DNA of 64,000 bases from Dyella telluris (GCF_014297575.1 NZ_CP060412.1:3100001-3164000); one strand, 5' to 3'. Shown: positions 1 to 9,610, counted from the first letter of the stretch. Translations and numbers: made by a program. The notes: generated from the sequence alone by a model not told the origin.

Positions 1-696
1 CGCCATCAGGATCAGCGACTGGCAGCCATACAGGGTGTAGCTGAGCACGCGCGTCCACAGGCCGACGAACAGGATGAACACGCCCAGCCCACCGAGCACG
101 CCCAGCGAGGTCAGCATCAGTGCCGACTCGTTGGTAAGCCGTCGGCGATAGGCTTCACGCGTCTGCAGGTCGATGCGGGGCAAGGCGGTGAAGAACGGCG
201 AGGTCACCTGGATGACGACGGCATAGCGGTGTCCGGATCGCAGCGTGGTCGGCACCGTGCCGCGCAGCATCACGTTGGTGTCGATGCCGCGCCCGGCTTC
301 CAGTCGCTGGCGTGAGCCGTCATCACCCAGGATCACCAGGTTGGCGCGACGGTAGTAGGTGTTGTCGAACGTCACCACCCATTCGGCATCGTCGTCCGGC
401 GTCTGCAGCGGCGCCACCAGCCAGTAGTTGCCGCCGAGCATGTTGATCGAGGGCAGGCGCTGGCGTGCGGCCAGCCACGCGGGCAGTTCAGCGTAGGCCT
501 GCGGTGGCAGGTCGCCGGAAGTGGCACGGTACGTGGCGACCGGCGGTTCCAGTGGCGGCTGGCCGAACAGGGACCACGTGGCGGCGTGGGCGGCGGGCGC
601 CAGCAAGGTCGCCAACACGAGCAACAGCGCCCACGGCCAGGCGTTCGTCAGGGAACGTCCGGCAACAGGTGTCCATGTGGTCCCGCGACAACGCAA
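1..696 (-). CDS. 7TMR-DISM-type sensor protein, N-terminal part (cut by window edge)
   Basis: This minus-strand frame has no ATG. The chosen start is a TTG at 694-696, because AGGGGA lies six bases upstream and a stop closes the frame just before that. About 232 residues are visible. They comprise a hydrophobic signal segment (ALLLVLATLLAPAAHA), a soluble region fitting the DISMED2 extracellular domain (for example FDNTYYRRANLVIL), and the first transmembrane helix (SLGVLGGLGVFILFVGLW). Such proteins sense small ligands at the inner membrane and usually end in a kinase, cyclase or other output domain. That part lies beyond position 1, so the output is unknown. The gene diverges from nadE. Confidence 0.65.
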   Translation of the reverse strand, partial: MRCRGTTWTPVAGRSLTNAWPWALLLVLATLLAPAAHAATWSLFGQPPLEPPVATYRATSGDLPPQAYAELPAWLAARQRLPSINMLGGNYWLVAPLQTPDDDAEWVVTFDNTYYRRANLVILGDDGSRQRLEAGRGIDTNVMLRGTVPTTLRSGHRYAVVIQVTSPFFTALPRIDLQTREAYRRRLTNESALMLTSLGVLGGLGVFILFVGLWTRVLSYTLYGCQSLILMA

Positions 697-841
697 CGCT
701 GTCCCCTGTCAGTTTGCGTCCGGAAATCCTAGCACCGGGCTGGATGGGCGAAGTGAAGGCGGCCCCTGGCCCTTCGGCGAACGTACCTGCGTGACGCTCG
801 GGTACAATTTCAGGCCCCCAAGAACGACGGATTCCGACGGT

Positions 842-2473
842 ATGGCTTCCCTACGCTTCGCGCTTGCACAGTTCGATTTCCCGGTAGGCGCGGTGGCGGC
901 CAATGCGGCCAAGGTGGGCGACCTGCTGGCGCAGGCGCGCGAAGGTGGCGCTTCGCTGGTGGCTTTCCCCGAGCTGGCCCTGAGCGGCTATCCGCCGGAA
1001 GATCTGCTGCTGCGCCCGAGCTTCCTGGTGGCTTGCCAGTGCGAGCTCAATGCGCTGGCAGGCGCCACCAACGGCATCGCCGCGCTGGTGGGCCACCCGC
1101 ATAGCGAGGGCGAGGTGTACAACGCCGCCAGCCTGCTGCGCCACGGCATCATCGAGCTGACCACGCACAAGCAGGCGCTGCCCAATTACGGCGTGTTCGA
1201 CGACAAGCGCTATTTCCGCCCCGGCAGCGACAGCGCCGTGGCGCTGATCGACGGCGTTCGCGTGGGCATGATCATCTGCGAAGACATCTGGGAGCCCGAG
1301 CCGGCAGCCAAGGCCGCTGCGGCCGGTGCCGAGCTGATCGTGGTGATCAACGCCTCGCCGTGGGACGACGCCAAGCAGACCGGCCGCGAGGACGTGCTGA
1401 CCGCCCGCGCGCTGGAAACCGGCTGTGCCATCGCCTACGTGAACATGGTCGGTGGACAGGACGAAGTGGTGTACGACGGCGCTTCGATCCTGGTGAATGG
1501 CGACGGCAGCATTGCCGCGCGTGCGCCCAGCTTCGTCGACGCCATGTTGTGGGCCGAGTTCGACAGCGAAACGCGCACGCTGCGCGCGGACAACTGGCCC
1601 ACCGTGCCGGATGCCTCGTATGAGGCAACGTTGTACGCGGCGCTGGTGCGCGGCATCCGCGACTACATCGAGAAGAACGGCTTTCCGGGCGTGTTGCTTG
1701 GCCTTTCGGGCGGCATCGATTCCGCGCTGACGCTGGCGCTGGCAGTGGACGCGCTGGGCGCGGACCGCGTCACCGCCGTGATGATGCCCACGCGTTACAC
1801 CTCGCAGTTGTCGCTGGATGGCGCGCGCGCACAGGCCGAGCAGGTGGGCGTGGATTACCACATCATCAACATCGAGCCGATGGTCGATGCCTTCATCGGC
1901 GCGCTCACCCCGGCCTTTGCAGGCAAGACGGCGGACACCACCGAGGAGAACCTGCAGTCGCGCACGCGCGGCGTGACGCTGATGGCGCTGTCCAACAAGC
2001 ATGGCCGCCTGCTGCTGGCCACCGGCAACAAGAGCGAGATGGCGGTGGGCTATGCCACGCTCTACGGTGACATGTGCGGCGCCTATGCGCCGCTGAAGGA
2101 CGTCTACAAGACGGTCGTGTATCGCCTGTCCCGCTGGCGCAACGCGCACGCGGCCCGCCTGGGCGAACCGGAGGCCATTCCCTCGGCGGTGATCGACCGC
2201 CCGCCGTCGGCGGAGCTGCGCGACAACCAGACCGATCAGGATTCGCTGCCGCCGTACGACGAACTGGACGCCATCCTCGCGCGCTTCATCGAAGGCGAGG
2301 AATCGCAGGCGGAAATCACCGCGCAGGGCTACCACGCCGACACCGTGCGACGTGTGGTGCGGCTGGTGCTGCTCAACGAATTCAAGCGTCGCCAGTCCGC
2401 ACCTGGGCCGCGCGTGACCACGCGCGCATTCGGGCGCGAGCGTCGCTACCCGATCACGTCAGGCTGGAAGTAA
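842..2473 (+). CDS. nadE: Glutamine-dependent NAD+ synthetase
   Basis: A 543-residue cytoplasmic enzyme for the last step of NAD synthesis: deamido-NAD plus glutamine plus ATP gives NAD. The N-terminal nitrilase-fold glutaminase shows the catalytic triad Glu44 (FPELALSGYPPED), Lys110 (HKQALPNYGVFD) and Cys146 (IICEDIWEP). The C-terminal synthetase domain has the ATP-pyrophosphatase loop SGGIDS at residues 289-294. Length is normal for the two-domain form. The frame stays open upstream to 521, but homology begins at the ATG at 842, so the shorter start is used. A TACAAT box lies at 803-808 but has no convincing -35 partner. Confidence 0.96.
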   Translation: MASLRFALAQFDFPVGAVAANAAKVGDLLAQAREGGASLVAFPELALSGYPPEDLLLRPSFLVACQCELNALAGATNGIAALVGHPHSEGEVYNAASLLRHGIIELTTHKQALPNYGVFDDKRYFRPGSDSAVALIDGVRVGMIICEDIWEPEPAAKAAAAGAELIVVINASPWDDAKQTGREDVLTARALETGCAIAYVNMVGGQDEVVYDGASILVNGDGSIAARAPSFVDAMLWAEFDSETRTLRADNWPTVPDASYEATLYAALVRGIRDYIEKNGFPGVLLGLSGGIDSALTLALAVDALGADRVTAVMMPTRYTSQLSLDGARAQAEQVGVDYHIINIEPMVDAFIGALTPAFAGKTADTTEENLQSRTRGVTLMALSNKHGRLLLATGNKSEMAVGYATLYGDMCGAYAPLKDVYKTVVYRLSRWRNAHAARLGEPEAIPSAVIDRPPSAELRDNQTDQDSLPPYDELDAILARFIEGEESQAEITAQGYHADTVRRVVRLVLLNEFKRRQSAPGPRVTTRAFGRERRYPITSGWK

Positions 2474-2493
2474 CCCATAGTCACCTAACGGCC

Positions 2494-2628
2494 TGTAGGA
2501 GCGCACCCTGTGCGCGACCACGGGCTGCGCAGTGCCTCGCAAGGTGTGCTGCTGCCAGGGCTGGAGGCAAGAAGCGGGTGTTGCGGTGGCTATGCGGGCT
2601 GCGGTCGCGCACAGGGTGCGCTCCTACA
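2494..2628. repeat. REP-type inverted repeat, GTAGGAGCGCACC family
   Basis: Two near-identical arms of about 26 bp face each other. The left arm is at 2494-2520 and starts TGTAGGAGCGCACCCTG. The right arm at 2603-2628 is its reverse complement. They enclose about 80 bp. The same arm occurs at three other intergenic sites in this window, so this is a dispersed palindromic element and not a gene-specific signal. Confidence 0.8.
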
Positions 2629-2659
2629 AGGGGCATTGACGTCCGCAGGTGACCCAATA

Positions 2660-2687
2660 AAAAAGCCGGTGCAATGCACCGGCTTTT
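2660..2687. terminator. Bidirectional intrinsic terminator between nadE and bamD
   Basis: The stem GCCGGTGCA / TGCACCGGC has a two-base loop and is flanked by a run of A on the left and TTTT on the right. It can stop transcription from either side. It lies 27 bases beyond the bamD stop codon, and nadE approaches from the other direction. Confidence 0.85.
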
Positions 2688-2714
2688 CATGCGACCCGGA
2701 GTCCCGGGCTGCGA

Positions 2715-3554
2715 TCAGTGGTGACCCGAGAACGGGATCGCCTTGCGCAGCAGCGACGGCGAATGCGGCCACTTCGGATCCTTCAGGTACGGATGATCCG
2801 GGTAGTTCAGGGCCAGCACCTGGCGCGTCTGGTCGGCAAGGTTCTTCTGGTCCATGCCGAGGTAGCTGCGGGTGAGGATGGCCAGCGCGTCGCCGGTCTG
2901 CGGTGCCTGCTGGTAGTGCTCGATCACGTACTGGGCGCGATTGGCCGAGGCCACGTAGGCGTTGTTGCGCAGGTAGTACTCGGCCACGTTGATCTCGAAC
3001 TGGGCCAGCACGTCGCGCAGGTAGATCATGCGCTGGCGCGCATCGGCGGTGTAGGCGCTGTCCGGGAAGCGGCGCGAGAGCTCCGAGAAGTCGTCGAACG
3101 ACTTCAGGTTGAAGCCCTGGTCGCGACGCGTCTGTGCCTCGTTACGCTGCAGCAGGCGCTCCATGGCGCCGCCAGTGCGGTCAAAATTGATCAGGCCGCG
3201 CAAGTAATAGGCATAATCCACATGCTTGTGGGTCGGATACGTCTTGATGAAGCGGTTGATCGTGGAATAAGCGTCGTCCGGCTGATTGTCCTTGTACTGC
3301 GAGTAGGCCAGATCAAGCTGGGCCTGCTCGTTGTAGTCGCCGGACGGGAAGCGCGCGATCAGTCGCTGGTACGCTTTAGAGGCCGCCGAATAGTCGGCGT
3401 GTTCCATCGAGTCGTGAGCCTTGGCGTAAAGCTTATCTACCGGCAGCGTATCGTTGGTGTCCCTCTTGTGGTGGAACATCGAGCATGCGCTCATCGAAAA
3501 GGCGATGGCGAGCACGACAAAAACTTTGAAAGCCGGCAGCTTGGTTACGCGCAT
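2715..3554 (-). CDS. bamD: Outer membrane assembly lipoprotein BamD
   Basis: A 279-residue lipoprotein with signal segment VFVVLAIAFSMSAC, where Cys24 is the lipidation site. The mature part consists of tetratricopeptide-like helical repeats. Typical BamD stretches include YNEQAQLDLAYSQYKDNQ, YAYYLRGLINFD and RRFPDSAYTADARQRM. BamD is the essential lipoprotein of the BAM complex, which inserts beta-barrel proteins into the outer membrane from the periplasmic face. It diverges from rluD, as in many gammaproteobacteria. A bidirectional terminator follows. Confidence 0.95.
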   Translation of the reverse strand: MRVTKLPAFKVFVVLAIAFSMSACSMFHHKRDTNDTLPVDKLYAKAHDSMEHADYSAASKAYQRLIARFPSGDYNEQAQLDLAYSQYKDNQPDDAYSTINRFIKTYPTHKHVDYAYYLRGLINFDRTGGAMERLLQRNEAQTRRDQGFNLKSFDDFSELSRRFPDSAYTADARQRMIYLRDVLAQFEINVAEYYLRNNAYVASANRAQYVIEHYQQAPQTGDALAILTRSYLGMDQKNLADQTRQVLALNYPDHPYLKDPKWPHSPSLLRKAIPFSGHH

Positions 3555-3623
3555 GAGAAAGGTTCAGATGTTTGAGCGAAAAGGGATGATAGCCGAAACC
3601 ACCGGGTGCCCGGGGAGCTGGTC

Positions 3624-4601
3624 ATGACAACGATTCGTCACGAAGCCACGGTCCCCCTGTCCGCGGCAGGTCGGAGATTCGACCAGGCATTGGCCGAGAT
3701 GTTCCCCGACTACTCCCGATCGCGCCTCACGGCGTGGATCAAGGCCGGGGCCGTGACCCTGGACGGCGCCGTGGCGCCACCCCGCCAATTGCTGCGCGGC
3801 GGGGAAAAAGTCCAGCTGGAAGCGGTACTTGAGACGGAAGTGGAGCTGGCCCCGGAGGCCATGGACCTGCATATCGTCCACGAGGACGAGCACGTGCTGG
3901 TGCTGAACAAGCCGGCCGGCCTGGTGGTGCATCCGGGCGCAGGAAATAGCGCCGGTACCCTGCTGAACGCCTTGCTGCATCACGATCCGGCGCTGGCCCA
4001 GCTGCCGCGCGGCGGCATCGTGCACCGGCTGGACAAGGACACCTCGGGCCTGATGGTGGTGGCCAAGAGCCTGCCGGCCCATACCGCGCTGGTGGACATG
4101 CTTTCCCGCCACGACGTGGAACGCCAGTACGAGGCCGTGGTGCTGGGCACCCTGGTGGCCGGCGGCACGGTGGACGCACCCATCGGCCGCCACATGGGCG
4201 ACCGCTTGCGCCAGGCCGTGCGCGACGAGGAGGATGGCAAGCACGCCGTCACCCATTACCGCCTGCGCGAGCGTTTCCGGGCACACAGCCTGCTCCAGTG
4301 CAGCCTGGAAACCGGGCGCACGCACCAGATCCGCGTACACATGGCGCACATCAATCACCCGCTGGTGGGCGATCCGCTTTACGGCGGCGGGCTGAAGCTG
4401 CCCAAGGGCGCTTCGCCGGAACTGGTGGCGGCCCTGCGCGGCTTCCGCCGTCAGGCCCTGCACGCCGAGCGGCTGGCCTTCGAGCATCCGGTGACCCACG
4501 AGCCGCTCTCCTTCAGTGCCGAGCGCCCGGCCGACCAGCAGGCACTGATCGACGCCCTGCGCGCCGACACCGCCCTGGCCGGCCCGGACGACTGGCAGTG
4601 A
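3624..4601 (+). CDS. rluD: 23S rRNA pseudouridine(1911/1915/1917) synthase RluD
   Basis: A 325-residue RNA-modifying enzyme. An S4 RNA-binding domain (about residues 15-75, with [17 protein letters not shown]) precedes the pseudouridine synthase domain. The signature [16 protein letters not shown] contains the catalytic Asp137. [19 protein letters not shown] is the other family block. The ATG at 3624 is chosen because GGGGAG sits a few bases upstream; an in-frame GTG at 3606 lacks such a site. The stop codon overlaps the possible GTG start of the next gene, so the pair is probably co-transcribed. Divergence from bamD is conserved in relatives. Confidence 0.94.
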   Translation: MTTIRHEATVPLSAAGRRFDQALAEMFPDYSRSRLTAWIKAGAVTLDGAVAPPRQLLRGGEKVQLEAVLETEVELAPEAMDLHIVHEDEHVLVLNKPAGLVVHPGAGNSAGTLLNALLHHDPALAQLPRGGIVHRLDKDTSGLMVVAKSLPAHTALVDMLSRHDVERQYEAVVLGTLVAGGTVDAPIGRHMGDRLRQAVRDEEDGKHAVTHYRLRERFRAHSLLQCSLETGRTHQIRVHMAHINHPLVGDPLYGGGLKLPKGASPELVAALRGFRRQALHAERLAFEHPVTHEPLSFSAERPADQQALIDALRADTALAGPDDWQ

Positions 4602-4603
4602 GC

Positions 4604-5350
4604 ATGGACGGTAGCTGGCTGACCCCCGCGTGGCCGGCCCCGCCCGGCGTGCGGGCGGTGGTCAGCACCCGCCAGGGGCCGGGTATCTCCACCGGTGCGT
4701 GGGGCCGCTTCAACCTGGGCGCGCGCTGCGGCGATGAGCCGTCGGCGGTGGCCGCCAACCGGGCGGCCGTGCGGTCCGCGCTGGGGCTGTCGCGCGCGGC
4801 CCACTGGCTGCAGCAGGTTCACGGCGTGGATGTGGTGGATGTGGACCAGTTGACCGATGCCCAGGAGCCCCGTGCCGATGCCTCGGTAACCCATCAGGTT
4901 GGCCAGCCACTGGCCATCCTCACCGCCGATTGCCTGCCGGTGCTGTTCTGCACCACCGATGGCCGTGCCGTGGCGGCGGCCCATGCCGGCTGGCGCGGGC
5001 TGCAGGCCGGTGTGCTGGAAGCGACGTTGGATTCACTGCAGTCGCTGCCGGCACAAGTCATGGCGTGGCTGGGGCCGTGTATTGGCCCGGCCAGTTATGA
5101 GGTGGGCGGGGAAGTGCGCGATGCCTTCATGGCGTCTGACGCCGGCGCCGCCGGCGGCTTCGAGGCCACGCGCCCCGGGCACTGGCTGTGCGATCTGGCC
5201 TGGCTGGCGCGGCGTCGCCTGCAGGCCGCCGGCGTGGCCAGCCTGCATGGCGGTGGTTTCGACACGCGCACGGATGACCGCTTCTATTCCTACCGTCGCG
5301 ATGGCGCGCAGAGCGGGCGGTTTGCCAGCCTGATCTGGCGGGAAGGCTGA
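4604..5350 (+). CDS. pgeF: Purine nucleoside phosphorylase / multicopper polyphenol oxidase family protein (YfiH, LACC1 type)
   Basis: A 248-residue cytoplasmic protein of the YfiH/PgeF family. Members show purine nucleoside phosphorylase or adenosine deaminase activity and were first described as laccases; the E. coli member helps edit peptidoglycan precursors. The metal-site motifs are present: the His of QVHGVDV, the Cys of TADCLPVLF and the His of HAGWRGLQ. The C-terminal DDRFYSYRRDGAQSGR block is also conserved. The start is either ATG 4604 or GTG 4598; the latter overlaps the rluD stop. A palindromic repeat follows. The true substrate in this organism cannot be read from sequence. Confidence 0.88.
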   Translation: MDGSWLTPAWPAPPGVRAVVSTRQGPGISTGAWGRFNLGARCGDEPSAVAANRAAVRSALGLSRAAHWLQQVHGVDVVDVDQLTDAQEPRADASVTHQVGQPLAILTADCLPVLFCTTDGRAVAAAHAGWRGLQAGVLEATLDSLQSLPAQVMAWLGPCIGPASYEVGGEVRDAFMASDAGAAGGFEATRPGHWLCDLAWLARRRLQAAGVASLHGGGFDTRTDDRFYSYRRDGAQSGRFASLIWREG

Positions 5351-5367
5351 TCTGCCTAAATCCCCCC

Positions 5368-5496
5368 TGTAGGAGCGCCCTTGGGCGCGACCGTCACGCA
5401 GGGTGACTCGAAAACGCGAAGGGTTATCGTTGATGCGACCACTGGCAACTGGCGGACGCCGTCAATCTGCGGTCGCGCCCAAGGGCGCTCCTACAG
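5368..5496. repeat. REP-type inverted repeat, variant GTAGGAGCGCCCTTGGGCGCGACC
   Basis: The left arm at 5368-5392 reads TGTAGGAGCGCCCTTGGG. The right arm at 5471-5496 is its reverse complement. The arms enclose about 78 bp between convergent pgeF and otsA. It belongs to the family at 2494-2628, but the arm centre has CCCTTGGG in place of CACCCTGTG, so it is a distinct subtype. Each arm also contains a short internal palindrome. Confidence 0.8.
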
Positions 5497-5513
5497 GCGT
5501 GGCTTGATGGTGG

Positions 5514-6905
5514 TCAGCTGGCCAGTCGCCGCAGGAACGCATTCCGCCACGCGGTGACGTCCTGCTTCTCCAGCACGTCCATCATCTGGCGCCAGCGTCG
5601 TCGTCGTTCATGCAGCGGCATTTCCAGCGCCACGCCCAGCGCCTCGGCCACTTCCTCCGTGTCGGCCGGATTCACCAGCAGCGCGCCGGCCAGTTCCTGC
5701 GCGGCGCCGGCAAAGCGTGACAGCACCAGCACGCCGGGGTCATCCGGGTCCTGGCTGGCCACGTATTCCTTGGCCACCAGGTTCATGCCGTCGCGCAGCG
5801 GCGTCACCAGGCCCACGCGCGCACTGCGGTAGTAGCCGCTGAGCAGGCTGTGCGGGAAAGAATTGTTGACGTAGCGAATCGGCACCCAGTCAGGCGCGGC
5901 ATACATGCCGTTGATGTGGCCGGCCATGCGCTCCAGGTCGCGGCGGATCTGGCGGTACTCCGGCACGCCGCCGCGCGAGGGCGGGGCGATCTGCAGGAAG
6001 CTCACCTTGCGGTGCAGCTGCGGTGAGCGTTCCAGCAGTCGCGCATAGGCCTGGAAGCGCTCGGGCAAGCCCTTGGAATAGTCCAGCCGGTCAACGCCGA
6101 TGATCAGCGCCCGGCCTTCCAGGCTCTGCTTCAGGTCGTGGATCTCCTTGTGTTCGTTGGCGTGGCTGGCCGACGCGACCACTTCCGGGGTGTCGATGCC
6201 GATGGGAAACGCTTCGGCGCGGAAGCTGCGGCCTTCCGGCGTGCGGATGCGCCCGTCGCGCCGCATGGTGGCGCCCACTTCGTGCAGGAAATACTCCTCC
6301 AGCGCGCGGCGGTCGCGCGCCGTGTGCAGCCCGACCAGGTCGTAGCTGGCCAGGGTTTCCAGCAGCTCCATGTGGCGCGGCAGCGCAATCAGCAGGCTCG
6401 CCGGTGGCAGCGGCGTATGCAGGAAGAAGCCGATGCGATTACGCACGCCGCGTTCGCGCAGCATCGCCGCCAGGGGAATCAGGTGATAGTCGTTCACCCA
6501 GACCAGGTCGCTGGGGTGGATCAGCGACATCAGCTGCTCGGCAAACAGGTTGTTCACGCGCAGGTAGCCGGCCAGATGCTTGCGGTCGTAGTCGACCAGG
6601 TCCGGGCGGAAGTGCAGCAGCGGCCACAGCGTGCGGTTGGCGAAGCCGTCGTAGAAGTCGTCGTGGTCGCTGCGCGAAAGGTCGATGGTGGTGTATTGCA
6701 CCGGGCCGTCGGTCAATCGATGGACGTCGTCGCCGGTCTGCCGGGCCATCTTGCCGCTCCAGCCAAACCACAGTCCTCCCCGCTCCTGCAGGGCGGCCCG
6801 CATGGCCGAGGCGAGCCCGCCGGTGGCGGTCTGGTCGGGAAGCGCCACGCGATTGGAAACCACGATCAATCGTCCCTGACCGTTGTTTCTTCCCACCATC
6901 ATCAC
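5514..6905 (-). CDS. otsA: Alpha,alpha-trehalose-phosphate synthase (UDP-forming)
   Basis: A 463-residue GT20 glycosyltransferase that makes trehalose 6-phosphate from UDP-glucose and glucose 6-phosphate. Family blocks visible are the N-terminal [13 protein letters not shown] with a following glycine pair (TGGLAS), [41 protein letters not shown] (phosphate-binding Arg and Lys) and [16 protein letters not shown]. Three ATG codons in a row begin the frame. They overlap the stop of the upstream GH15 gene (TGATGATG), a sign of translational coupling. It is the last gene of an otsB-GH15-otsA operon. Trehalose is a compatible solute against osmotic, heat and desiccation stress. Confidence 0.95.
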   Translation of the reverse strand: MMMVGRNNGQGRLIVVSNRVALPDQTATGGLASAMRAALQERGGLWFGWSGKMARQTGDDVHRLTDGPVQYTTIDLSRSDHDDFYDGFANRTLWPLLHFRPDLVDYDRKHLAGYLRVNNLFAEQLMSLIHPSDLVWVNDYHLIPLAAMLRERGVRNRIGFFLHTPLPPASLLIALPRHMELLETLASYDLVGLHTARDRRALEEYFLHEVGATMRRDGRIRTPEGRSFRAEAFPIGIDTPEVVASASHANEHKEIHDLKQSLEGRALIIGVDRLDYSKGLPERFQAYARLLERSPQLHRKVSFLQIAPPSRGGVPEYRQIRRDLERMAGHINGMYAAPDWVPIRYVNNSFPHSLLSGYYRSARVGLVTPLRDGMNLVAKEYVASQDPDDPGVLVLSRFAGAAQELAGALLVNPADTEEVAEALGVALEMPLHERRRRWRQMMDVLEKQDVTAWRNAFLRRLAS

Positions 6906-8719
6906 AGTGCATCCTCCCAGCGCCGCGACAGGCGCATGGCCGCCTGGATCAGGCCGACCATCGAATAGGTTTGCGGGAAATTCCCCCAGTGTTCGCCGTT
7001 GGCTGGCGCGATGTCTTCCGACAGCAGGCCCAGCGGGTTCCGCTGCGTGAGCATGTGCTCAAACATGGCGCGGGCCCGCTGCTTGCGGCCGGTGGCGGCA
7101 AGCGCCTCGATGTACCAGAACGTGCAGATGTTGAAGCTCGTTTCGGGGGCGCCGAAGTCGTCCGGCGCGATGTAGCGGAACAGGTAGTCGCCACGCCCCA
7201 GCGCCTCGCCGATGGCATCCACCGTGGCGATGAAGCGCGGGTCCATGGCATCGATGAAGCCGATGTCGGCAAGCAGCAGCAGGCTGGCATCCAGGTGTTC
7301 GCCGTCGTAGGCATCGACGAAGGTGCCGAGCTCGGCATTCCATGCGTGCGCCACGATCCGCTCGTGCAGGGCCACGGCTTCGTTGTGCCAGTAGCGCGCG
7401 CGGTCGTCCAGGCCCAGCTCGGTGGCGATATGCGCCAGGCGGTCGCACGCTGCCCAGCACATGGCCGCGGAATAGGTGTGTACCGCGCTGCGGCCGCGGT
7501 ATTCCCACAGGCCCGCGTCGGGCGTCTCGGCCACGCGCAGCGCGATCTCGCCCATGCGTTCCAGGCGGCGGAACGTCAGTTCGTCACCGGGGTGCTCCAG
7601 CCGGCGATCGAAGAAAACCTGCGCCGCGGCCAGCACCACCGAGCCATAGACGTCGTTCTGGCGTTGCCGCCAGGCGTCGTTGCCCACCCGCACCGGCCCC
7701 ATGCCGCGGTAGCCGGTGAGGCTTTCCACCTGGGTCTCGGTCAGCTCGTGCTCGAAAGTGATGCCGAACACCGGGCCAATCTCGTTGTCGCCGTCGGCAG
7801 CGACCAGGTTGAACACGTAGCGTATGTACTCCTCCATGCTGCGTGTCGCGCCCAGCCGGTTGAGCGCCCGCACCGTGAAGGCGGCGTCACGGAGCCAGCA
7901 ATAGCGGTAGTCCCAGTTGCGCTCGGAGTGAGGCGACTCCGGGATGGAGGTGGTGAGCGCTGCCACGATGGCGCCGGTGGCTTCGTACTGGCACAGCTTC
8001 AGCGTGATGGCGGCGCGGATGATCGGCTCCTGCCACTCGTACGGCACGGACAGGTAGCGCACCCAGTTGCGCCAGTAGCCCAGCGTGCGTTCAAGCGTGT
8101 GGTGGATGAAATCCGCCGGGCTGTGCGTCAGCGTTTCGTCAGGACCCAGCACGAAATGCGCGGGTTTCTCCAGGAAAAACGGCAGGCCGCGCTCGAGCAT
8201 CACCGAGGCCACGTCGCTGGTCAGTCGCGCCACCACGCCATCAAGCAGGAAGCGGATGTGGTTGCTGCCCGACGTGGTCTGCGGCGTTTCGGCGCCATAG
8301 CGGCACAATGGACGGAGCAGCACGCGGATGCGTGGCGTGCCGCCGATGGGGCGCACGCGCCGGGCGATCAGTACAGGATGGTAAAAGCGCCCGCGCGAAC
8401 GGAAGCGGGGCATGTAGTCGACAATCTCCACGCCCGCGCCGGTTCGGTCGTAAAGGCGGGTGACCAGCACGGCCGTGTTCGGCATGTAGTGCTGTTCGGA
8501 GCGCTCGAAGTCTTCGAGCTCGATCGTCCAGTCGCCCCCTTCACGCTGGGGCGACAACAGCGCGCAGAAAGTCGCGTCGCCGTCGAAACGCGGCAGGCAA
8601 CACCAGACGATGCGGCCGCGTCCGTCGATCAGTGCGGCAACGCTGCCGTTGCCGATGACGCCCAGTTCCAGGCTGGACTGGGTGTCAGGCGTTTCCTCCT
8701 GAGGCTGAGGAGTGGGCAT
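6902..8719 (-). CDS. Glycoside hydrolase family 15 protein (glucoamylase/trehalase-like)
   Basis: A 605-residue GH15 protein with an N-terminal beta-rich domain and a C-terminal (alpha/alpha)6 barrel. ERNWDYRYCWLRDAAF is the family signature. The likely general acid is Glu406 in PDAGLWEYRG and the general base Glu568 in LLSEDIAP. There is no signal peptide, so it should be cytoplasmic. Related mycobacterial enzymes hydrolyse trehalose; others act on glucans or glucosides. Its place between otsB and otsA suggests trehalose turnover. The ATG at 8719 has GGAG upstream; ATG 8734 is an alternative. Its start overlaps the end of otsB and its stop overlaps the otsA start. Confidence 0.88.
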   Translation of the reverse strand: MPTPQPQEETPDTQSSLELGVIGNGSVAALIDGRGRIVWCCLPRFDGDATFCALLSPQREGGDWTIELEDFERSEQHYMPNTAVLVTRLYDRTGAGVEIVDYMPRFRSRGRFYHPVLIARRVRPIGGTPRIRVLLRPLCRYGAETPQTTSGSNHIRFLLDGVVARLTSDVASVMLERGLPFFLEKPAHFVLGPDETLTHSPADFIHHTLERTLGYWRNWVRYLSVPYEWQEPIIRAAITLKLCQYEATGAIVAALTTSIPESPHSERNWDYRYCWLRDAAFTVRALNRLGATRSMEEYIRYVFNLVAADGDNEIGPVFGITFEHELTETQVESLTGYRGMGPVRVGNDAWRQRQNDVYGSVVLAAAQVFFDRRLEHPGDELTFRRLERMGEIALRVAETPDAGLWEYRGRSAVHTYSAAMCWAACDRLAHIATELGLDDRARYWHNEAVALHERIVAHAWNAELGTFVDAYDGEHLDASLLLLADIGFIDAMDPRFIATVDAIGEALGRGDYLFRYIAPDDFGAPETSFNICTFWYIEALAATGRKQRARAMFEHMLTQRNPLGLLSEDIAPANGEHWGNFPQTYSMVGLIQAAMRLSRRWEDAL

Positions 8720-9521
8720 GCGAGAGGGCTCCATGCTTGAGTGCGTGCAACACGCGGAACAGCCAGGCGCGCGCGGCGGCGGGCTCCGGCAAGGTGTAGC
8801 GGGCGAGGCTTGGTTCGCGGGAACCCACGCGAATGCTCAACCCGCTTTCGAGATTCGCCGTGGCAAAGCCGTGCTCGTCAGTGAGGTCGTCACCCACGTA
8901 CACCGGCTGGCGCCCACGGAACGGCCAGGCAGACATCAGGGCGGCCACGGCCGAGCCCTTGTCCATGCCTTCGGGTTTCAGTTCGATCACCATGTTGCCC
9001 GGCTGCATTTCGTAGCCGGCCAGCGATGGCAGCACGCTTTGCACCTGTTCGCGCAAACGTTCGAACTGCTGCGGCGAGGTGCGGCAATGCAGGGCGACGG
9101 CCATGCCCTTGTCTTCCATCAGCACGCCGGGCAGGCCAGCGGCGACGGTGTTGGCAATGTCACGTACCAGCGATCGCCGGCTGGCGCCGATATGCACGCC
9201 GCGGTAGCGGCCGTCGGCGCCGCGCAGCTCCAGGCCGTGCAGCCCGGCCATGGCCCATGGCGGATGGCCAAACAGGTCGTCGAGGTCGTCCAGGCTGCGC
9301 CCGCTTACCAGGGCCAGCGCGCCATCCAGGGCACCGTAAAGGTCTTCCACCAGTTCGCGCAGGCGCGAATCGACGCAGACCTGGTCGGGATGATCGGTGA
9401 AATCCAGCAACGTGCCGTCGACGTCGAGAAACAACGCCCAACGGTCGTCCACGCCAGGCAGTGGCGGAGCCGGTAGAGGCAAGGGGGCGGGCATGGCAGC
9501 TTGGGGCACGGGGGATTGCAC
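8685..9521 (-). CDS. otsB: Trehalose-6-phosphate phosphatase
   Basis: A HAD-superfamily phosphatase of up to 278 residues that dephosphorylates trehalose 6-phosphate to trehalose. Motif I is FLDVDGTLL (nucleophile Asp33, Asp35), motif II LVSGRSLDDL, the lysine motif IELKPEGMDKG, and motif IV VYVGDDLTDEHGF. The frame opens with GTG at 9521. An ATG at 9494 is equally possible; neither has a clear ribosome site, and the proline-rich residues before WALFLDVDG carry no information. First gene of the otsB-GH15-otsA operon, divergent from clpB. Confidence 0.93.
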   Translation of the reverse strand: MQSPVPQAAMPAPLPLPAPPLPGVDDRWALFLDVDGTLLDFTDHPDQVCVDSRLRELVEDLYGALDGALALVSGRSLDDLDDLFGHPPWAMAGLHGLELRGADGRYRGVHIGASRRSLVRDIANTVAAGLPGVLMEDKGMAVALHCRTSPQQFERLREQVQSVLPSLAGYEMQPGNMVIELKPEGMDKGSAVAALMSAWPFRGRQPVYVGDDLTDEHGFATANLESGLSIRVGSREPSLARYTLPEPAAARAWLFRVLHALKHGALSHAHSSASGGNA

Positions 9522-9610
9522 GGAAGCCAGACTATCAAGGCGAATGTGAAGGCGAGCTATGGACTGGCCGGCGGAAGACCGGAAAAAAGGCCTACACCTG
9601 ACGTTGACGC

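Noticed and set aside
6404..8740. Long plus-strand frame opposite the GH15 gene
   Set aside because: No recognisable domain. GH15 with both catalytic glutamates occupies the other strand.
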